NCBI GenBank assembly: GCA_947176425.1
Contig: CAMWQV010000164.1
Location: 1 to 5,677, forward strand
Reading direction: 5' to 3'
DNA: 5,677 bases
From: an uncultured Clostridia bacterium
GTDB taxonomy: Bacteria > Bacillota > Clostridia > Oscillospirales > Oscillospiraceae
Shown: one piece after another, positions 5,419 through 5,677 of the stretch
Numbering within the stretch: position 1 is the stretch's first letter
How the letters are laid out: each line of letters starts with the position of its first letter
Notes under the pieces: generated by a model
Told to the model about the DNA's origin: nothing
Databases searched by the model: none
What the model saw: the letters and a program-made list of their open reading frames with translations, nothing else
Translations under genes and position numbers: made by a program

Positions 5419-5677
5419 ATGATATCTCACGGCAAGGACATGAAAGTTTTCAGCGGCAATGCCAATGTGGGCTTGGCAAAAAAAATCTGCCAACTGATCG
5501 GAATCCAGCTCGGCAGCGCGGAAATCGGACATTTTGCCGACGGCGAGGTGTGCGCTTCTATCTATGAGTCTGTGCGCGGGTCGGTTGTGTTTCTGGGTCA
5601 GTCCACCAGCAGTCCGGGCAACGCCAACCTGAGGGAGCTGCTGGTCATGATCGACGCGGTGAAACGCGCTTCCGCAG
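5419..5677 (+). CDS. prs: Ribose-phosphate pyrophosphokinase (partial, N-terminal 86 residues)
   Basis: Cytosolic enzyme that transfers pyrophosphate from ATP to ribose-5-phosphate to make PRPP, the precursor of purines, pyrimidines, histidine, tryptophan and NAD. Only 86 of about 315 residues are in the window; the frame runs off the right edge. Seen: KVFSGNANVGLAKKI, the family's first strand and helix; HFADGEV, matching the conserved F-x-DGE motif; VVFLGQSTSSPGNANLRELL; and LLVMIDAVKRASA, the conserved ELL-x-M-x-DA-x-KRASA helix. The catalytic flexible loop and PRPP-binding loop lie beyond the edge. ATG at 5419 is preferred because GAGGG (5406-5410) lies 8 bases before it; the next in-frame ATG (5440) lacks such a site. 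It is 52 bases after the glmU-like gene with no terminator, so it is probably co-transcribed from the extended -10 promoter, matching the gcaD-prs order of Bacillus. Confidence 0.96.
   Translation, partial: MISHGKDMKVFSGNANVGLAKKICQLIGIQLGSAEIGHFADGEVCASIYESVRGSVVFLGQSTSSPGNANLRELLVMIDAVKRASA

Overview
The window looks like a chromosomal housekeeping region from a GC-rich, low-oxygen-type Firmicute, most likely a Clostridia member near Oscillospiraceae. That placement is an inference from three things: Bacillota-like protein sequences, strong AGGAGG-type ribosome binding sites, and the glmU(gcaD)-prs gene order known from Bacillus and relatives. No RNA gene, mobile element, CRISPR array or phage sequence was seen.

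Layout. Positions 1-4006 hold four genes on the minus strand, transcribed in the order trmL, pgk, tpiA, gpmI. TrmL is a tRNA wobble-base 2'-O-methyltransferase. The other three are lower-glycolysis enzymes: phosphoglycerate kinase, triosephosphate isomerase and cofactor-independent phosphoglycerate mutase, the last cut by the window edge. Gaps between these genes are 73, 81 and 63 bases. Two of them hold strong hairpins without a U-tract, so a single polycistronic transcript with internal structure is the simplest reading. Positions 4007-4331 are a divergent intergenic region with a sigma-A-type promoter facing each way. Positions 4332-5677 hold two plus-strand genes: a GlmU-like protein and the start of prs (ribose-phosphate pyrophosphokinase).

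The most unusual item is the GlmU-like gene. It sits where full-length bifunctional glmU normally precedes prs, but encodes only 344 residues instead of about 455. Its C-terminal left-handed beta-helix acetyltransferase domain is intact, and every catalytic or ligand residue I could place lies at a constant offset of 118 from E. coli numbering. The N-terminal uridyltransferase domain is reduced to about its first half and has lost its recognisable nucleotide-binding and metal-binding motifs. The gene is open throughout, with a perfect extended -10 promoter and a good ribosome binding site, so it looks like a working, slimmed-down protein rather than a pseudogene. If so, the UTP-dependent last step of UDP-GlcNAc synthesis must be done by another protein in this organism.

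Together the genes feed central metabolism: triose interconversion and ATP generation on one side, and amino-sugar (cell wall precursor) and PRPP (nucleotide precursor) synthesis on the other, driven from one shared divergent promoter region.
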